From: Ixodes scapularis
Lineage: Eukaryota > Arthropoda > Arachnida > Ixodida > Ixodidae
Direction: 5' to 3'
Length of the DNA: 64,000 nt
Assembly (NCBI RefSeq): GCF_016920785.2
Contig: NW_024609881.1
Location: 43,990,710-44,054,709 of the forward strand
Below the pieces are notes generated by a model. That model had not been told where the DNA came from and did not search any database. It saw only the letters and a program-made list of their open reading frames with translations. Position 1 is the stretch's first letter. The number at the start of each line of letters is the position of its first letter. Positions 32,321-45,200 of this stretch are shown here, in pieces. The position numbers were made by a program, and so were the translations under genes.

Positions 32321-32883
32321 TGACGACAGTGGTGTGGTCACTTTCGAATCCGATATTCACGTGCAGGCAGTCGTAAATGATATTAGTAACTTGGATAACT
32401 ACTGGAAGACTATATATGATATGCTTCCTTAGCTTTCGTGATCTTTTAAGATCCGCCAGGATCACATCTGTCGTGCAATTCGCGTAAATTGGTGGAATAA
32501 ACATTTTGTCAGCGCGAGCAGCAACACTGGTCTCGACAGCCGTGGACCGTGGTGGGGTGTAGCTGTGGCATCATAACAACAACAAACGGCGTGGGTGTTT
32601 GCCGAACTGACGTGAGGATGTCTTTCTGCCCTATTTTATTGCAAAGAATATAAAAAAATGATTAATTGTATATCTGATCGTGTCGAACCATTGAACAATG
32701 GGACCGAGGATCGGCAGGGTAAACATGCTCAGAGGTATGTGACTGTGTCGCCCGTACTGTTTTCATCAATCTCGGACTGGTTGAATTCCTGAGCTGCACC
32801 CGTCGTGGTTGTGATCTTCTGGCTGTACGTACGTAGTGCGCGAACTTTCCAATTCAGTACCAGGTTGAGATTCAGTGGCAGCG
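32321..32883. other. Intergenic, no recognised feature
   Basis: No gene or named repeat supported. Confidence 0.4.
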
Positions 32884-33182
32884 TAGTAATTGGCTTTTAC
32901 TAGATTGTTGTGTCGTCACGAGCGCTATTTGTGCTTTTACAAGCGCCAGCGCGAGCCCGAACTTGCGCCTCTTTCACCGTTTGCGTTCTTCTGGTTTGAT
33001 GTTCTGCTCTATGATTTATTAAACCTAAATCTAAAGGCCAATCGCCTCTGCCTCATCACCCATCAGGACACCCCATAGCGCTGCCGCTCTACCGGCCCTT
33101 TTTGGACGTCTCCTGCTGCCAAGTAACAGCCGGATCGTCGAACCTCCATCATCGTCGCCTCTCCGCCAGAGGATCACTACAT
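32884..33182 (-). repeat. LTR-like repeat, copy 1 (gypsy-associated)
   Basis: About 300 bp match 35655-36003. On the - strand it starts TGTAGTGATCCTCTGGCGGA and continues with the shared GGTTCGACGATCC...GGCAGCAGGAGACGTCC part and CAGAACATCA. The other copy adjoins a gypsy integrase remnant in the right order for a 3' LTR, so this is probably a solo LTR. Confidence 0.55.
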
Positions 33183-33299
33183 TTTGGTGCGTCAGCTACC
33201 ACTATATTTCGGCGCGTCACCTACCGCTATATTTTGGTGCGTTGGCCGAGCCTGTCGGCCCGTCCCGTTTTTTCGACTGTTTAACTCTTTTCTGGGCAC

Positions 33300-33349
33300 A
33301 AAAAGAGCCCCCGCGGTTTTTCACAACGTTCTTGCACTCGTGCTCGTTC

Positions 33350-33384
<35 letters not shown>

Positions 33385-33520
33385 GGCAGTATATAAGTTT
33401 CTGAGGTTCTTTGCAGTGTTCCCACACATGTCTTCCTTCAGTTCTTTTAGGACAGTAAATAAGCCCCTGATGTTCTTCACAGTGTTCCAACGCCCGTGAT
33501 TGTTCAGTTTACCAGTCTGC
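33300..33520 (+). repeat. Short tandem repeats (about 75 bp) with a poly-T run
   Basis: Similar units containing TTCTTGCACTCG/GTTCTTCACAGTGTTCC and GGGCAGTATATAAG/GGACAGTAAATAAG occur about three times. A run of about 31 T (33352-33382) interrupts the first. Confidence 0.6.
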
Positions 33521-33657
33521 CTTGCAAGACGGGGCCTTTCAAACCTTCTGATCTTTTCCCCTTGGCCGGTCGCTCTGCTGTAGCCGGTTTTGGACTTTAC
33601 GAAATTTCACTGCATTGGGACATGCTGCCCTATACTCCGTTCACCCTTAAGCTGATA

Positions 33658-34300
33658 CAGAGCCATATATGTAGAAAGTTTGGCCATTCGTTGGGAAGTA
33701 TAGGAGACAAATGAGGAAGTGCCATTGGCCGAAAGCAGGCTGGGCGTGTTCCAGGGCGTCTTCACAAAATCGAATGTGGCCAATCAGAAGCCGGAAATAA
33801 TACCCTGGCGGTGGTTGCGAGAAACAAAATTCATAAGTGCGTCGGAGTAACTCTCGGTGACTGAAAATGTGGTACATGTGATGTTTCAATCACGGTCATC
33901 CGAAATTATGGTGAAAGAGTGTGCGACTGGCGGAACGATCGACATAATCCGTGCGCCGAAGGCCGGGAATCTACCGTCTCAGCGGTCACACTCTCCCTGA
34001 GCAAAACAGAGTTGAGCGGCACATTTGTTTCTTACATCTTTCTGCATGATCATGATTGTAACATCCTGTGCACCCTATTTTAAACCATGAAGGGTCACTA
34101 CACTTCACACTTACGTGCTTATTAAAACCATACACCAACATATACCTATGATTAAAACAGTTTCTCGCTACTACCGCTAGGGATTCTTTTAGGCTTCTGG
34201 TTGGTCAAGAAAGAATGTCAAGCCCACTTTCTGCTTCTGGTGCATGCCCAGGCTCTGCCTGCGCGTAGCACTGACCAAACACTCTCTAAACACGGCTCTG
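33658..34300 (-). mobile_element. hAT family A MITE, copy 2, perfect 8-bp target duplication
   Basis: The ends are CAGAGCCATATATGTAGAAA and CTCTCTAAACACGGCTCTG. It is flanked by AGCTGATA at 33650-33657 and 34301-34308 without mismatch. Its interior matches 21213-21895 in the reverse direction (GGAAATAATACCCTGGCGGTGG block and others). It is 643 bp with no transposase. Confidence 0.92.
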
Positions 34301-34308
34301 AGCTGATA

Positions 34309-34500
34309 CTGCAGTGGGAACTGCTTGCCCGCCGAACTAACCAGCCGCCTCCCTTTTATCGCCTGACCCAGTCCTCGGTCTGTGGATATGAGCGGGAGCG
34401 TGATGACGTGGTGAAAGAGGGATGTATGACTGGTCCATTGAAGACGTAGCTTTCACCACAGTTTCAGCTTAGGGATGAATGGAATATAGTCAGCGCGCAG
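34309..34500 (+). repeat. Dispersed repeat shared with 41815-42000
   Basis: CTTTTATCGCCTGACCCAGTC, GGGAGCGTGATGACGTGGTG and TCAGCTTAGGGATGAATGG match the ordered blocks at 41866-41990. A weaker match to the first block lies at 40955. Boundaries and type are unknown. Confidence 0.6.
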
Positions 34501-35654
34501 GATGGCCACCCAGCTCCGGCCTCCCAAGAAGTTGGTGTTTACAATACGGCTGCTGTCTTCATTGGCCTCTTCGCTCTAAACCGTATGCTGAAGAACGAGC
34601 GTGCACCAGCATGCGACACAAAGCTTTATCGATGGCTGCTCGTTTGCGGACGAGCTAGCATCTCCTCCGTTCTAGACGGGCGCTTTCGTTGAATCCCAGT
34701 GCTGTGAAATTAATTGTTTCTCTTTCGATTTTTCTTCTAAAAAACGTTTTTATCATAAATGCCTGTGACCACAACAGCCGCCATTAAATCAACATTTTTC
34801 TCTGATTGCGACTATCTCAATTATGACAAACTTTCCTCGGATATTAAGTTTTTCCAATATCATTTCTCATTGATCACTTGTGTGTATTAGAAGATAAGTG
34901 TTGTGTTCTGGTATTTTTATTATTGTAGTCTTCCTATAGCTACTGTTAAAAAAATATTAAGAATGGGAGAGCAGTAGTTTTTCGTTCTGCTTTAATGAGG
35001 TACAAAAGCAACATTTTAGCGCCTACTTCTTTGTGTAGACATGGTCTGCTTCATGACAGCAGCTCACAAACAGCACTCTTTCGTCTATAAATGCAAGAAA
35101 AGCAATTTTAAAACAAATAAAAAAATGTCCTAATACCACCTGGTAGTTGAGGTCTGAGCTTTGTTGGAATGTCTCACGTCACGGGCCCATCAGGAGCTAC
35201 ACCACAGTGTGGCGTGTCCGATGGAGGCGTGCGGGAGCGAGCGACGCTTGGCGCACGTCTCAGGTCTAGTACACCGTACCTCGGGCATTCCGACTTGTCA
35301 GAATTGCAACGCGCTGACGATAAAGCTGGCGCCACCTAGTGACGGCGATCGTAATTACTATACCCTTTGGCTCGTATGGGCCCGTGACGTTGCGAGCGTG
35401 ACGTCACGGGTAAATATCCCGAGATTTGCATGCCGACTCGATGGCTGTTTTTGAGGCGCTCGCCAGAATCTGTCGGTTGGAACAAAAAATATAGCCATCT
35501 GCTAAAAATACAAGCGTGCCATTATCATTTACGGATATTGTGGATCATATTTCACTTATTTCGAAGTGTTCTGGAAATATTCCAAGTTTTGATTCTGTAC
35601 CCCCCTAATGTCTTTCTTGGGGTTTTGTTTAAAAAAACTTAAGGAAAGGAGAAT
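34501..35654. other. Intergenic, no recognised feature
   Basis: No gene supported. TGACGTCACGGG occurs near 35400. Confidence 0.4.
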
Positions 35655-36003
35655 CTAATAATTGGCTTCTACTAGTTTGTTACAACGTCACAGACACTAC
35701 TTGCACTATTATGAGTGCAATTTTGAGTCCGAGCTTGCACCTCTTTGCCATTCTTGTTTTTCAGTTCTGATGTTCTGCTCTATAATTAATGAAATCTAAA
35801 CCTAAATGTCACTCACCTCTGCTTTGTCGTTGGCAGGGTTCGCGCTGACTGTGAACCCCGCCACTACTAGTCTCCCATCAGGATACCCCATCACCTGGCC
35901 GCTCTACCAGCGCTTTTTGGATGTCTCCTGCTGCCAAGGACCAGCCTGATGATTGAACCACCGAACCTCCAACATTGTTGCCTCTCCGTCAAAAAACTAC
36001 TAC
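35655..36003 (-). repeat. LTR-like repeat, copy 2, 3' LTR of the gypsy remnant
   Basis: On the - strand it begins TGTAGTAGTTTTTTGACGGA immediately after the integrase C-terminus and shares its order with 32884-33182. It carries an extra block of about 50 bp (near 35828-35880). The position fits a 3' LTR beginning with TG. Confidence 0.6.
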
Positions 36004-36725
36004 AGGTAGGCTGGCCCACTTGGGGGGAAGCTGTGTCCAGAGCTGATCTGCCTGGTGTTGGTGCTGTCCTCTTGAGGTGCCTACTGTTGTCATTCTTATA
36101 CCATCAAGTGAGCAGACAATTTCAGGAATCCACCATAGGCCTAAACTGCGCGCCCACACAATCTGTCCCACACCAAAAGGATGGTTGCCTCCCATGTGCG
36201 GGGACGAGTCCAAATGCATATAGACAAAAATCAATCGGGGATCTGATGTGGTAGCCAAATAACAGTTAAGAAGAATACCTCCTATCTTTTGCTGAGGTTC
36301 TGCAGCAGTGGAACTTCAACAACAGCGGGGAAGTGCTTGCAAGCCTAATTCCAAGACTGTGAGGTTGAACCTCATAAATTCCCCCTTGTCTCCACGTATT
36401 GCATGCTCGGATAACCTGATGAACTGCGGGTGATACAAAGCGGTGGTGGGGTGATGTACATGACCGTTGTAAAAACTGTTTGAAAACAGTACTATTATCT
36501 GGGTTTGTTGTCGTCAAACACAAGTGTCCTTGGCTGTCCAAATCGATCAAAGATGTCGCACTGGGCTTCCACTGTGGTCTCGGCCGATGCTTCTATCTGC
36601 TTTGTGTCGATCAGTATCACGTAACTCTCCAGCTGTACGGCATAATATAAGCCATGTTCAGCGTTGCATGGTATCCAAACAGCTGACCCGAACCTGCACC
36701 AGGGGCATTTAACAGGACTGGGCAC
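36004..36725 (-). pseudogene. Ty3/gypsy-type integrase remnant
   Basis: The - strand from 36690 reads GLYYAVQLESYVILIDTKQIEASAETTVEAQCDIFDRFGQPRTLVFDDN, the integrase core with Asp in FDDN as second catalytic acid. Frame shifts then give FKQFLQRSC and RFVSPAVHQVIRA (the third-acid region, Glu not evident), and the C-terminal GVGQIVWARSLGLWWIPEIV ... ADQL domain, directly before the LTR. Gag, protease and RT are missing. Confidence 0.7.
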
Positions 36726-36818
36726 ATGTTTCGCACCTTCTTACATGGCCTTAAATGTCTTTGTCAACACCGGGGTTCCAGAAGGTGGTTTGTGCCAAGC
36801 TCTCCATGACTGACCTGC

Positions 36819-37103
36819 CTGGGGCCCTATGTCGCGCTTTGTGGACTCCCACGGCGGCTAGGAACAAGGAAGTGACGTCAACAAAGCAGCAAGCACAGAT
36901 TAAGTGTTGATTGGTGAAAGTCGCTGATGACGAATTTTTGCAGAAGAAAGCAAAGCTCACTTTTCCTTTGTTTTCTTCTGCGGAAATTCGTCATCAGCAA
37001 CTCTCACCAATCAACATCCAATCTGCGTTTGCTGCGTGTTTGACGTCACTTCCGTCTCCCTCGTCGCCGTGGGAGTCCGAAAAGCGCAACATAGGGCCCC
37101 AGG
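36819..37103. mobile_element. Palindromic MITE, GCCCTATGTYGCGCTTT family, copy 1
   Basis: The left CCTGGGGCCCTATGTCGCG and right CAACATAGGGCCCCAGG are inverted. The arms match to a centre near 36953 and include GGAAGTGACGTCAA and CTGATGACGAATTT. 285 bp, no ORF. Confidence 0.8.
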
Positions 37104-40100
37104 ATAGGCGTCATGGAGCATAGCCTCCTGTATACTGATAATGCCTGCTCATTTGCCAGTTGCCAGCTATCACTACAAGGGTGTGTCGCCTTCCTATACA
37201 AGGCAGAAAATGTTAATGAAAATAAGCTTCTCGTGCGTTCTTGTATTCTTGGTGCTGTTTTTGGCAATTTTCGTGGTACCTGTGGGCAAGAACTTGCCGG
37301 GGCTGTCATTTCACGAGACCCCAAGCAACACTCGGGATCATGGAAAGTGACTAAAGCTTATTTCGAGGGAAGACTGCGTCCCAAATTCGACCTCTTATAT
37401 ACTAAATAGTGTGTGGTAGGCACCTTTTCGTGACGTACATGAAGGAACGATTGTCTGGTCCTCCTTCGTGGATTCTGCTGAGGTTCCACTCAAAGCCCAG
37501 CTTGGCTCAGGACTCTCTGGTGTCAAACCTGGATGAGCCCATGTACCCTTCCAGGTCCTGTTTTGGTGCTGCTTGACTGACTGTTACTGTTTACCTACGC
37601 ACATCTTTCTCGCACTGCTCGAGGTATATAGTGACAGGCGCCTGACAACAGGCACAGTGCGTCATTAGGAAACGTGAGCCCTGGCACAGCTAACACCTTC
37701 CACAGTGCTTATGTGACTTCGTAGCGGTTGTTACCCCAGAGGACCCTGGCTGTTGCAATTCCTCTTCACCTTCTGAACTTTAAAACAAAACCAATTGTGC
37801 AGCCAAACCAAAGCATGCACTACCTTTCAGCATTTTAGCACCGCTTCTCGGCATCATTGTCGTTGTTGCAATGCTTTGTTTGTTTGTAGTTGAGATGGTG
37901 ATATCACAACACCTTCCTTGTCACTCATGGTGCTTGCAGTAGCTTTGCAGAACACGAAAACATTCAAACTGCATACACCTGACACTGCAGTGAAATGACC
38001 AAAATATTCGGTTGCAATTTCTGCTTGCGACATTGGGACGTGCCATGTCACAGTGTCATAGGACGCCAGCTACGATTGATGTGGGAACCATCATATAATG
38101 CCTGTCTTTGTCGTGCACGTGTTTCACATCTACTTTGCCAACTGATGCAATGAAAAGAGTTTTTGTTGAAGGCTACAGAGTTGGCAGGTTACAACCGCCT
38201 GAGTATTCAGCTAATTGGTGATTTCACTTGGCTACTCGTTTCAGTGGAATGTGTAATCTTGATTCTGTTTGTTCATAATCTATTTATTGGCTGGTTTGTT
38301 CGAAAGTAACTCAGTCGGTCTATCTAAGGAAGCCTCAAGAAAAAGCTTTGCTAAGGCAGCACTAGCCTTGACAATTTTTTTTTTTTTGTTGAGACCAAGA
38401 TAAGGCCACCTGATTTTATTTTGAGCAAGGCAGCACACTGTAGAGGAGGAATGACCCAGATTTAGCATGAAGTTATAGGTTTCACATGAGCACATTCCAT
38501 TTGTAGCTGAAAAAGAGGTGTCACTTAATTAGAAAGACAAGTGAAATAAAAGCATTCTTAGGTATTTCGGTTAAGAAAGCTGTGCATACTTTAGCTCAGC
38601 TTTCAGTATTTTGGGTACATTTTGCTTTGTAGCTTTGAGTTTATCTATGATAACTATTAGTTCACTTGGAGCATGTAAAATACATTGGTTTTGACAGACA
38701 ACCGCACTTGGGCATCTATCATATGTCTGAGCTGAGCCTTCATTTTTTTTTTCAGCTGAAGTGTATCTCTCACTTGGCTTGATCAGTATCTACCTCATGT
38801 ACTGAATGCCTTTTTACAGGGTTGAGTTGCCACAGGAGACTTGTGCGCTTTTGGGTGTTTGGTGAGTGGTGTCACCAATCACCATGAGCCCCGAGCCCAG
38901 CATGGGTTATGACCCCCTGCAAGCCTGGCTGTGCTAGGTGTCCCCGTGTCTGATGAAACTGGGGTCTTGGCAGTTGAGTCAAGCCCGGGCTAGGTTTCTT
39001 CAAAGGCCACCCAGGTTAGGCAACACACCACCCCAGCCCACGCCCTGCACAAACAGGTGTCCTGTGTTGGCTCGCCTAGGACGATTCGGTCAGTCGCTTT
39101 GCTTCACCACTCCTTTCCTCTGACGTTCTTCTCCATCCCTGTTTTCAACCTCTCATCTTTCTGATGTAACAGAATTCTTTGAAAGTGAAGAGGAATTATA
39201 TAGCCCATGGGTGTTGAAAACCACCAGGGTGTGACATGACGACACCAGATACTTTACTATGAAAATATCTCACCCCATGAGAACCCAATGGCCTGGACAC
39301 AAAGAGGCTTTGCATGGTTGGAACGACTGGATGTGCAGCAGCCTCAGCGTTTTTGCCTTTGAATAGACCAATCTCACCAGCCAGTTTCATTAAGCCGCCG
39401 CTGCCACAATGCATCAAAGAAACTTAATCTGCATGTGGGAAAACCCCGCTGGAGCTTTGCATGTGACGAGACGACACGAGCCGTCTCGTGCTTTGCCTCC
39501 TGTGAACTAAAGTTATGGCGGCATCACGCATGCGTGGAATGCTTAGTGAGATCTGCCTATTGGGACAGTTGATGGCCACAATAGATGACTGTTCCCGTCT
39601 ATGGTTGTGGACACCTGGAGCACTAGTCGAGACAGCTGCCTCTGCTGTCTCGGCAAACCCAGTATCTCGGCGTGCCCATGGCAGCCCTCTCCCTTGGTGC
39701 GGCATGACTGCTGTACAGTGTGGACGGTGTGATCCTCATGCATTCTCTCAGGTGCATGGTGTCTACACCGTTAGGAGAGCAACATTTGGTAGTGTGGGTG
39801 CGCTGGCGTAAATGAATGGAGACAAATGTATATTTTCCTGGTGAAGTATTTGGTGACACTGTCAACTGGCATGCTTGCAGCCAGGCTAGCAATGGCCGTG
39901 GTAAGGTGACTTGTATCCCAAATGTCCCAAGATGTCTCCGTCACATTTCAATGACTGCATTAGATGTGCTTGCAAGAATGGGACATTCACAATAAAAATA
40001 TAGCAATTCACTCAAGATCGATATTAAACATATTTTTTAATGAACCTGTATATGCTTGTAGTTTAATTTCATTATCACTGCAGGGTCAGAAGGTTAATTG

Positions 40101-42104
40101 ACAACAAAATTTGATTGCTTTATTTTTTTCTAGTTTTGTAATTTATGGTTCTAGGTGCATCAGCAAAAGACATAGGCATAGTTGCAAGTGATCACTCCGA
40201 AAGTTTGGGTCTATACAGCATGAGCTAATTGTATTTTTGGATAGTGATCATACCAGAAATACCGCGTTGCTATTTCAGCGGTTGCTGCTCGTGAACTCAG
40301 GAGACTGGAGTTGCAGCTATTGCTACTTCAAGATATAACGAGATTTCAGCTGCTCGTCAGACCATGGCCAGGCGGTGGAATGGATCCTCAATCCTTTGGG
40401 GGGCGTGCTTGTTGGTTTAGATCGTGAAACTTCCAGAATTCTGTTCGCCTTGCAACGTCAAAATGTTCAAAAAGATTTTTCGTGTGAAGCCAGCCTAAAA
40501 CAAATCTGTTTGCTACATTGTTACAGGTTTGTCACCGTTTTTTTGTTTTGTTTTTTTATAGTGATTTAGAACTGTTGTGGGAAACACCAGTGCCCACCGT
40601 CGAGCACAGCACCTCATGTGGAAAGCACCAGCAAAAAGATGCGAAAGAGGGTTAGCAGATAAGGCCCACCATGTAATAGATGCCACCAGCCCGACAACCC
40701 ACAGGACCACGTATTGCATGCAATGAATCAGTTGTCGTCGTTAACCTGTCTCGACCACGACATGCCGGCAGCGGTGGGATCCAGTGTTGCCTATGAGAAG
40801 AACAAAGGCTATATCAAAATCATAGGAGACGAGTGAACAGTATGCGCTTCTGCTATTTGTATTGCAGCCAACAGCAGCTTGTCAGCTACCCTTGAATAGA
40901 CCCTTTTCAAAAGTGTGTACCAGCTATACTATGTTCCTCCTGCCGGACCAATCAGCCGGCTCCCTCTTATCACCCAGTATTGTGATTGCTGCGCCAATTG
41001 TGCCAAACTGTGCCTAAGTGCTTATTCTGCTACACTTCCTACATTTGATCAAAATGTGAGGAATTTGCACCAACATTGCACCAGAACTTAAATTCAATTA
41101 AATAATACTGAAAATATAACAGCTGCAGGCCTCGCTGCCGGGGCGAATCGTTAGTGTAGGCTCGTGCGGGTTTTCAGGACTTTCGATAATCGTCTCAAAT
41201 AACATACTATTCGATTTGATTTTGCACCAAGCACTGACAGTGCTTAGAAGTTTCACAACAAGTCTCGTGTTCGTGGTCTGTTCTGGTGGGTTAGTTAGCT
41301 TTGTTGAGTGCGCTTCTCACCGCGTAGTGTAATGCAGTGAAGCAACAATTGCAAATTAGGCGTCGCTATGTTGCGTGTCTTGCTTCGCCGCAGCACACCC
41401 GCGTGCTAAGGGGAAAGGTACTCCTCCAGAGCGAGACGGGGTGCAAGAAGGTATATATGGACTCTTGTAGGTTTATTTTTTATGGGTTTCTTTTTTTGTC
41501 TCAATGAAGAGTTGCAGTTTTGTTACAACCCCCCTTAGAACTTGAAGGACACATAGATCTAGGTGCTCAAAATGATTGTATTTTAACATTTTTTCAGTGG
41601 GATTTTGTGCCTAAAATAATTATCCACAGTTGTTTGCGCTGTTCTTCATCAGTCATCGTCTTGTTGCCGTGTCTGGTGCTTACACAAGCAACTAAACAGC
41701 TGGTGTTTGTTCTCCTAATATTTGCCATCTCTCCTCACATTCGCAGTGATATAGATGAAAATGAAGTGTGCGGTTGTGCTCCAAGAGCTCTTTTTGCTTC
41801 TCCAAAATGAACTTTTGGCTGCTCAAACAGCTGCTCCAAGGCAATGACCAATCACATCACTGCTTTTATCACCTGACCCAACTCTTTGCGCGTGGGTATG
41901 GCCGGGAGCGTGATGATGTGACAAAAGAGAGGCGTATGACTAATCTAACGAGGATGTAGTTTCCACCAGTCTCAGCTTAGAGGTAAGTGGAGTATGGTAG
42001 CTGCAGCACCAATTATCGAAGTCTGCCATTATTTGGGCACACACTGTGGCCGATGTTGCTTGATGTTACAGAGAAAATTGCCTCATCTCAATTAAGCTTA
42101 TGCG
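37104..42104. other. 5-kb stretch without a supported gene
   Basis: I searched both strands for known domains and found none. A poly-T near 38378 and the dispersed repeat blocks at about 40905-41000 and 41815-42000 are the only structures seen. 38820-39480 is GC-richer and 39470-39810 has overlapping open frames on both strands (for example 39424-39705, - strand), but none resembles a family I know. Confidence 0.4.
41815..42000 (+). repeat. Dispersed repeat, second copy of 34309-34500
   Basis: TTTTATCACCTGACCCAACTC, GGGAGCGTGATGATGTGAC and CTCAGCTTAGAGGTAAGTGG align in order to 34350-34490. Confidence 0.6.
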
Positions 42105-42600
42105 AAATTGCTTGGTAGTCTGACAACACTGACAGCGTCACTGTTTTAATGTTAGCAAGCGTTGTCGGTACTGAAGCACGGTGGAGGACAGTATGTGATG
42201 GCGCGGCAGCTGTGTTTTCCGCCTTCTGACCATGGAACGGGGACGAACAGTTTAAACAACCTACCGCAACTGTCTGATGAAACTTTTGGAGGCCTGTGCA
42301 CACGCTGGCGACAACCCGCAGTGTGTAAGCTTGTACAGCAAAGGCGAAGGATTTGCACCGCTGCTTCGACGAGGCTGTTGCCAGCGTGCACAGGCCTCCT
42401 AGAGCTTCATCAGACAGTTTCGGTAGGTTGTTTAAACTGTTTGTCCACATTTCATGGTCAGAAGGCGGAAAACAGCTGCTGCGCTATCGTACACTGCCCG
42501 TACGGCTCTCTCTGATGCCTCCACCGTGCTTTGGTACCGACGACGCTTGCCAACATTAAAATGGCGACGCTCTCAGTGTTGTCAGATCACCAAACAATTT
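42105..42600. mobile_element. 496-bp foldback element with about 220-bp arms
   Basis: The left AAATTGCTTGGTAGTCTGAC and right GTCAGATCACCAAACAATTT are inverted. The arms also share AATGTTAGCAAGCG, GAAGCACGGTGGAGG, CGCCTTCTGACCATG and AGTTTAAACAACCTACCG. The centre lies near 42345. No transposase. It ends about 95 bp before the mariner element. Confidence 0.8.
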
Positions 42601-42693
42601 TTCATAAGGTCTATTGAGCCTCTTTGACTGGTTGCCATCTTTTGTTTTAAACATGGCATATATCGAAAGCTTTTGGTGCAGTGATTCGATCCA

Positions 42694-43554
42694 GGTTGGA
42701 TGCAAAAGTAACCGGAATGAATTTCTGAAAGGCGGGCTGTTTGTAGTACCAGCTTCCGCCGCTAGCATCGCTTTGCAGCATCCCTTCCGAGCGAGTTTGC
42801 CGACTGGCATTGTCTGCTGCAAATATTTTTTCCAAGGACTTCAAAATCTTTTTTTTTTCAATGTCTGATATGAAAGAACAACATGGGGCTGTGAATTATT
42901 GCTTTAGGTAAAACTGTGCCTGAAACTCTTGTAATGCTTCAGAGAGCTTACAAGGAAGATGCTAATAAGAAATCGCAAGTGGTTTTCTCGCTTTAAGACT
43001 GGTGATTTTTTGATCGATGAGCAACCTCGTTCTGGGCGACCTTTAACCTCCTCAACTGAAGAATAACACAAAAATATTTGGGCACTGATCACTCAGAGTT
43101 TGTTCCTCATGGTGAATCTATTAACCAGGTGTTTTACCGGGGAATTTTGCGACACTTGCGAAACTCAGTAAGGCAGAAATTCCCCACAATGAGGGAAAGG
43201 GGGAATGATCGTTCCATCACAACAATGCCTCAGCAGACACTGTCCTGGCATGACACCGCTTTTCAACCTCCCATATTCTCAGGACCTCGCCCCGTGTGAC
43301 TTTTTTCTCTTCACCCGTATGAAAAGTCTTGAAAGGAAATAATTTTATGGATGTGGAAGGTCCTTCAAGTCAGACATTGCAAAAAACAAGGAATGATTTT
43401 GAAGCGCTTGGGGAAAAAATTCACAACATGCCGCTAGATCCTTAGCAGACGACGCCGGTCGGCAAACTAACTTGGGAAGGGTGCTGCAAGAGGTGGATGC
43501 TGGTACTACGAATGCCCGGCCTCCTGAAATTCATTCCGGTTATTTTTGGGTACC
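42694..43554 (+). mobile_element. Decayed mariner element with about 120-bp inverted repeats
   Basis: The left end (GGTTGGATGCAAAAGTAACC) and right end (GGTTATTTTTGGGTACCC read forward) are inverted. The arms share GGAATGAATTTC, TAGTACCAGC, GCAGCAYCCTTCC and AGTTTGCCGAC over about 120 bp. The flanking TA is not preserved on the left. The interior encodes a degenerate transposase. Confidence 0.8.
42863..43445 (+). pseudogene. Mariner transposase remnant
   Basis: Fragments in several frames read MSDMKEQHGAVNYCFR, GKTVPETLVMLQRAYKED, FSRFKTGDFLIDEQPRSGRP (helix-turn-helix region), then near 43090 DHSEFVPHGESINQVFY (around the first catalytic Asp), and SHILRTSPRVTFFSSP, which is the YSPDLAPCDFFLF block in a shifted frame. 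Stops and shifts are frequent and the middle of the gene, roughly 150 codons, is deleted. Confidence 0.8.
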
Positions 43555-44529
43555 CACTCATACTTTCTTTTATTGTTGAAACTTTGGTTCTATGGCCCAG
43601 TATCTTGCTTGGTGTAAATCATATCCCTTTTTCTGTTATACATATTTTCAGGTATTTGTTTTTTTAGAATGGTGAAGTGATTGTGATGTTGCATATTTTT
43701 ATGACTTAATATGTTTGTAATGCATACATAACATTGTTTTTTGTTTAAACGTTCCCTGTTTCTATGTAAGTTTTCTGGTTTGTTTCATATTCAAAGGGTT
43801 GTTTCTGGCTTTTGAAAGTATCATTACTATAACTATTATAGTTCGATAGTCCGGTGCTGGAAAAAGACTCCTTTTCAGATTTCCACAATGTGTCAAAAGT
43901 ACCTACAAGGTTGTTTTATGAGTTTTATTTATTTTTTAGAGGAAAGTATTTTCAATATAAAATTGTATAATCAGGTTTGGAAAATAAAATAATACAAACA
44001 ATTGCCACCTGAGCACTTTGTCTTCATTATAGCCACTTTATGTATATATACTCAGTATAGTTTTGGTTGTAATGCCCTAATGTTTTGAGCTTAATACACT
44101 GTTTATATCAAGTGTCCCCATACTTGAAAAGTGCCAACCTTTTGTTGTCAACAGAAAACTGAAAGATTTAAAATAATTTGATATCGGTGTACACGTTCCC
44201 CAAAAGCAGCACAAAAAAAGAAGAAACCTTGGCTATGCTAGTTGTTTTTGTTTCTTTTACAGGTACCCCAATCCTTTTTTTTCACGAGTATAATTTAGGG
44301 GATTCTAAAGTGGAGCGAGTAGAGCGACTCATCGGTCACACGATCAACACGGGAAAGCGTGCCGCCACCGTTTGCCCGTTACAATTGTCACCTATTCTCA
44401 AGCACTAAATTTAAGTGCTTGAAAAATTTAAGCCCAAACATATTTCTAGGCAAACTAAAATTGTAGAAACTTGTGTGCCTTTATTTATGGCTAACGTAAG
44501 TACATTCATACAAAAAGAACAATGAAATT
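43555..44529. other. A+T-rich intergenic stretch
   Basis: No gene recognised. The 3' end of the piggyBac element may fall in the last 100 bp, but a TTAA-flanked terminus could not be fixed. Confidence 0.4.
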
Positions 44530-45200
44530 TCAAACCAGTAAAAAATTATTGAACGTATCAAATATGATACACTGGGCTTTTCTGCTATGTCCTTGCCAGC
44601 TGCAGTCTCGTGGCTTGTGGTATTCAAAGAAACAGTTGCGTCGCTTGCTCAGACTCGGAGTTACATGGCATTTCGCGCACACAACCGTGCTAAATGTGTT
44701 CACGCTGGGCACACAGTTCCTGCATCGAAGTCGGTTGCTCGCCATAGTTGGAAGATGCCCAAACCCGTCTTTTTGAACGTCATCTTGGGGATGACTTGGC
44801 GGGAACTTCCTCTTCTTCATCGGAGGCGAAGGCAGGCTGACCGGCCGTCCTCTTGGCGCATTTCCAGTAGAGATTGGGCTTTCTGATAAACTGGCAATGA
44901 AGGTTCTCAGCTTGAGTGGCCGCTCCTTCAGCTGATGGCTTTGGCGCCTGTGAATATTCCACGCATTCACGACACAGATGAAGATAACATGATATATGAG
45001 GTACGCGTACCAGCGCCTCGACCGAATGGTGTATTTGTACAGCGACACCTGATAATTATGCTGGTCGATCCCCCCCCCCTCCCTAAAACTGTTGTACATA
45101 CCAACAATTGCCGGGCGTGTGATGTCGATGTGGAGTTTGGTCTTCCGGTCACACCGTTTGACTTGCTGAATTGACTCAACAGAGACGAAGTTTGGCACTA

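Noticed and set aside
39424..39705. Overlapping ORFs on both strands at 39.4-39.9 kb, possible transposase
   Set aside because: No motif of a known transposase could be aligned; left as unassigned.
42162..42515. 117-codon ORF
   Set aside because: It lies across the arms of a palindromic element and mirrors itself on the other strand.
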